From Bacteroidota bacterium (GTDB lineage: Bacteria > Bacteroidota > Bacteroidia > Chitinophagales > Saprospiraceae): a stretch of DNA of 9,359 bases. A model generated the notes under the pieces. It did no database searches. It was not told where the DNA came from and worked only from the letters and a program-made list of their open reading frames with translations. Made by a program: the position numbers and the translations under genes. Below, one piece after another: positions 8,001-9,359 of the stretch. The stretch lies in contig JAGWYI010000123.1 of assembly GCA_018969455.1 (NCBI GenBank), positions 1 through 9,359 of the forward strand. Reading direction: 5' to 3'. How positions within the stretch are numbered: the stretch's first letter is position 1; every line of letters starts with the position of its first letter.

Positions 8001-8776
8001 CTCGCTTCAACATCCTTCCGCCGGCGTTCATCGAATGGGTTCGGGAAGAGCGGCTGATTGATGAACATGGTGCGGAAATGGGTAGTGTTGTTTTGTAGAA
8101 CCAGATTCCCGGATATTGCAACTGCCTGAATGCCTTCAGCCCGGTTGTCGGGAGAAGAATTCTCGGTATTCCACACGCCATTTGTTTCGATGGCGCTGCT
8201 GCCTGCAATGCTACCCACATTTGATTCGAGCACCACCTCGGCGCCGGCGGGCAAGTTTTCTACTGTGTATATGCGTTCCAGCCCGGGTTGGCGGTCATTT
8301 TCTACAAATTCGGGCCTTTCATTGATTCGAATGCGTTTTCCGTCGTTGAGTACCAGATCGAACATAATCTCTGCGTGACCGTCTTTGGTATATCGGTGTC
8401 CTTTATAATCTGTTTGCGGACTTTCCAGTTGTCCATTTCGGCGCACGCGCCAGGGTTGTTTGAAGGCATTAACAAACCAGGCATTTCCGATGCTCATGGG
8501 TTGTGGTCCATGGCGCATGTTGTACACAGCGCCTTCGAAATCAACGCCATCGGCCCATACTTTATACAGGGCGCATGAATCGGTAGAATAGGCGACCCAC
8601 ATACGGTCGTTGAGTGCGAAGGTGATCATGCGGGGTTGTTCATCCAGCACCGAACGGAACACCCAGGGGTCGTTGGGTCGGTCGATGGGCGCAGCGGATT
8701 TTTGACTGGAGGCATACCACCAGAGGCCCAACAGCAGGGCGATGAGGGCAATAAATAAGTTACGAATGTTGAACAT
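5069..8776 (-). CDS. Exported cytochrome c / PA14 / beta-propeller / DUF1080 (3-keto-disaccharide hydrolase) fusion protein
   Basis: A complete 1235-residue protein. Residues 6-24 are a hydrophobic export signal or membrane anchor, with no lipobox Cys. Residues about 38-250 form an N-terminal domain I cannot name. A class I cytochrome c follows (about 262-346): haem motif CRTCH at 274-278, probable axial Met323 in AAMSAHP. PA14 spans about 382-528, with GSDDGSRLYLDGKLLIDHDG at 452-471; this fold often binds carbohydrate. Residues about 556-890 resemble the glucose/sorbosone dehydrogenase-type propeller (LPDGRL, GLAEPLGVKV, RTPNGIGFGPDNELFVADNQ, LVTGPDGAIYIGGIG), with a possible calcium loop DNNHDGIIDE at 644-653. 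Residues about 890-1000 look Ig-like. Residues about 1020-1235 match DUF1080: LLFDGNSIQGWH, GPEMQVLDN (1121-1129), GNWNHVRLVANKGKVEHWLN, ALQDHGNLVWYKNIKIRKL. DUF1080 members cleave 3-keto sugars. The likely role is oxidation and cleavage of a glycan outside the cytoplasm, with electrons leaving by the haem (inference). It has its own promoter and is transcribed towards prfA. Confidence 0.93.
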   Translation of the reverse strand: MFNIRNLFIALIALLLGLWWYASSQKSAAPIDRPNDPWVFRSVLDEQPRMITFALNDRMWVAYSTDSCALYKVWADGVDFEGAVYNMRHGPQPMSIGNAWFVNAFKQPWRVRRNGQLESPQTDYKGHRYTKDGHAEIMFDLVLNDGKRIRINERPEFVENDRQPGLERIYTVENLPAGAEVVLESNVGSIAGSSAIETNGVWNTENSSPDNRAEGIQAVAISGNLVLQNNTTHFRTMFINQPLFPNPFDERRRKDVEASNTVTPGERLIAKNDCRTCHNPEVKTVGPAYVDIAQKYKNTPENVQKLTAKIIKGGSGVWGAAAMSAHPDLQPADAATMLAYILGLDKGEDDGESSLASGKDLNAIPASQWLSPTANIQEKEMAPGLKASVFMLDYEPKNLAQIKFDAKPAITAVADQIQAGNSDFGDLKNNFAIRAEGYLYLEKDDNVVFQLGSDDGSRLYLDGKLLIDHDGWHGMDNKEAEIAIRAGYHPIRVDYFQAGGGRGISLKWARFGKPGFDPIEAAHFAHKADSDEKTLARLAGGSTAIPGDGVPLQEVHPAYTLSQARPEGFLPKISGMDFLPDGRLVVCTWDAMGGVYVLDNVQSGDPAKIKVKRIAQGLAEPLGVKVVDGDIYVLQKQELTKLIDNNHDGIIDEYLCFAKGWRASANFHEFAFGLAYKDDYFYATLAIAIMPGGASARPQIPDRGKVVRISKKDGSIEFIARGLRTPNGIGFGPDNELFVADNQGDWLPSSKILHVKNGAFFGSYAVDSVAVAQLPVQQPVVWLPQDEIGNSPSQPGLLNDGPYKGQLMHGDVCYGGLQRVFMEKVNGDYQGCVFKFTQGLEAGTNRLVTGPDGAIYIGGIGNPGNWGQEGKLWYGLQRMKYNGNSVFEMLAVRAKSNGLEIEFTEPLREGDGWNPAQFEVKQWWYKPTNQYGGPKMDEEVLPVKAATVSADRKKVFLEITGIKPGHVQYIHLHNLPVSSLNHEIWTTDAWYTMNNIPANDFGTTLPAPAFQKVGDNTLTDAEKAAGWTLLFDGNSIQGWHNFGKNTIGKSWIIDENAIHLDAKPNPSGDWQAPDGGDLVSAEEYDNFELELDWKIGACGNSGIIYFVQENPAKYDYVWKTGPEMQVLDNSCHPDARIIKHRAGGLYDLISCKYEMVKPAGNWNHVRLVANKGKVEHWLNDRKLVEYDMNAASWPKMIAASKFKDMPDFGKFKKGKIALQDHGNLVWYKNIKIRKL

Positions 8777-8813
8777 ATGAACAGGCTGTGAGTGGAAGCA
8801 GGTAAGGGCGTGG

Positions 8814-8843
8814 CAAAGTTAGTTTTTGTATAGACAAAAACAA
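8814..8843 (-). promoter_or_regulatory. Predicted promoter of the cytochrome fusion gene
   Basis: On the minus strand, TAACTTTG (8821-8814) is an exact Bacteroidota -7 element, with TTG of the -33 element at 8843-8841 and a 19-base spacer. The -7 box lies 37 bases upstream of the ATG at 8776, giving a leader of about 30 bases. The spacer is filled by the inverted repeat at 8822-8841. Evidence is motif and position only. Confidence 0.65.
8822..8841. repeat. Perfect inverted repeat within the promoter spacer
   Basis: GTTTTTGT (8822-8829) and ACAAAAAC (8834-8841) are perfect 8-bp complements around a 4-base centre. The repeat starts directly after the -7 box and ends in the -33 box of the predicted promoter, which would suit an operator for a dimeric regulator. 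It could also arise by chance in an A/T-rich region, or form a weak hairpin belonging to the upstream TPR gene. Confidence 0.5.
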
Positions 8844-8861
8844 CAATCCTGTTTCAGCAGT

Positions 8862-8883
8862 AAATTTTATCGAAATAAAATTT
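8862..8883. terminator. AT-rich hairpin, possible weak terminator of the TPR gene
   Basis: AAATTTTAT (8862-8870) pairs with ATAAAATTT (8875-8883) around a CGAA loop, giving a perfect 9-bp stem made only of A and T. It lies 26 bases past the stop of the minus-strand TPR gene and before the promoter of the cytochrome fusion gene, where a terminator would be expected. The stem lacks G/C and no long T-tract follows, so it would be weak. Confidence 0.35.
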
Positions 8884-8909
8884 TGCAGGTACAGCGGGTA
8901 TTACAGGCA

Positions 8910-9359
8910 TTATTGCGGGTTTCGCTTTACCCCTTTTTGTTCAAGCCTTTCTTTGGCGGCCTTTGCGTCTTCGAAATCCGGGCTCATTTTACTGGCTCGG
9001 GTGTAATCATCGAGGGCGGCAGGCAGGTTCCCCAGAAGTTCGGAGCTGAGGCCACGGTAATAAAATGCGTCAACAAACAACACATCGGTGCGGGTAGCGA
9101 TGTCGAAATTGGTATAAGCCTTATTTAGGGAGTCGAGTTCGAGGTAGATCATCCCCATATCAAAATAGGCATTTGCATAGTCGGGGTTTCGTAAAATGAT
9201 ATCCTTGTAAATGGCAAATGCTTTATCGAACTGTCCCTGACGTTTGTAAAAAGCCGCCTTGTATTCGCGGGCTTCGAGGCTGGAAGAATCGACACGCAGG
9301 GCATTATCAAAATACTGGACAGCCTGCGGGTTATTTTTGGTGCTGTAAATTCGGCCCAG
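8910..9359 (-). CDS. TPR-repeat protein, C-terminal part (runs off right edge)
   Basis: The last 149 codons and TAA stop of a gene whose start lies beyond the window; the frame is open to base 9359. An internal ATG at 9158 is not the start, because repeats continue upstream in frame. It has a partial TPR (LGRIYSTKNNPQAVQYFDNAL), then three 34-residue TPR units beginning SLEAREYKAAFYKRQG, YANAYFDMGMIYLELD and FVDAFYYRGLSSELLGN. Each shows the canonical small-residue and aromatic pattern and ends near P-D/N positions. A capping helix (FEDAKAAKERLEQKG) and a short basic tail follow. TPR solenoids mediate protein-protein contacts; the partner cannot be told from this fragment. It may be a periplasmic or lipoprotein TPR protein, but the N-terminus is not visible. 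It is encoded on the same strand as the cytochrome fusion gene, which has its own promoter in the 133-base gap, so co-transcription is possible but not required. Confidence 0.92.
   Translation of the reverse strand: MGRIYSTKNNPQAVQYFDNALRVDSSSLEAREYKAAFYKRQGQFDKAFAIYKDIILRNPDYANAYFDMGMIYLELDSLNKAYTNFDIATRTDVLFVDAFYYRGLSSELLGNLPAALDDYTRASKMSPDFEDAKAAKERLEQKGVKRNPQ

Noticed and set aside
5069..8776. Possible frameshift or artificial joining of several genes in the cytochrome fusion
   Set aside because: One frame is open for 1235 codons with no internal stop, and the domains follow one another without gaps or internal promoter-like signals that I could see.
8826..9128. A 100-codon plus-strand open frame over the TPR gene
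   Set aside because: It is the complement of clear 34-residue TPR units on the minus strand.

Overview
The window looks like chromosomal DNA of a Bacteroidota bacterium, probably from a lineage such as Saprospiria or Chitinophagia; the exact placement is inference. Three intergenic sites match the Bacteroidota -7 promoter element TAnnTTTG. No start codon has a strong Shine-Dalgarno sequence. One gene encodes a huge secreted array of PKD-like repeats and another a cytochrome c/PA14/DUF1080 fusion, both typical of that phylum.

Layout: (1) Positions 1-3679, minus strand, hold the first 1226 codons of a very large exported protein that runs off the left edge. It has a signal peptide, an N-terminal globular region, then about 12 tandem repeats of 87 residues. 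(2) A 218-base divergent intergenic region (3680-3897) carries one promoter for each flanking gene. (3) prfA, peptide chain release factor 1, lies on the plus strand at 3898-4974. (4) A 94-base convergent gap contains one hairpin that can terminate both flanking genes. (5) Positions 5069-8776, minus strand, encode a 1235-residue exported multidomain protein: N-terminal domain, c-type cytochrome, PA14, sugar-dehydrogenase-like beta-propeller, Ig-like linker, and a C-terminal 3-keto-disaccharide hydrolase (DUF1080) domain. (6) A 133-base gap holds its promoter and two inverted repeats. (7) The C-terminal 149 codons of a TPR protein lie at 8910-9359, minus strand, and run off the right edge.

The genes do not form an obvious operon: each complete gene has its own promoter and the strands alternate. 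prfA is housekeeping. The repeat protein is probably a surface or secreted adhesin-like structural protein. The cytochrome fusion is probably a periplasmic or surface enzyme of carbohydrate oxidation and cleavage. I see no RNA gene, CRISPR array, insertion sequence or phage feature. The points most worth a second look are the nested two-repeat (522 bp) structure of the PKD-like array and the unusual domain combination of the cytochrome fusion.
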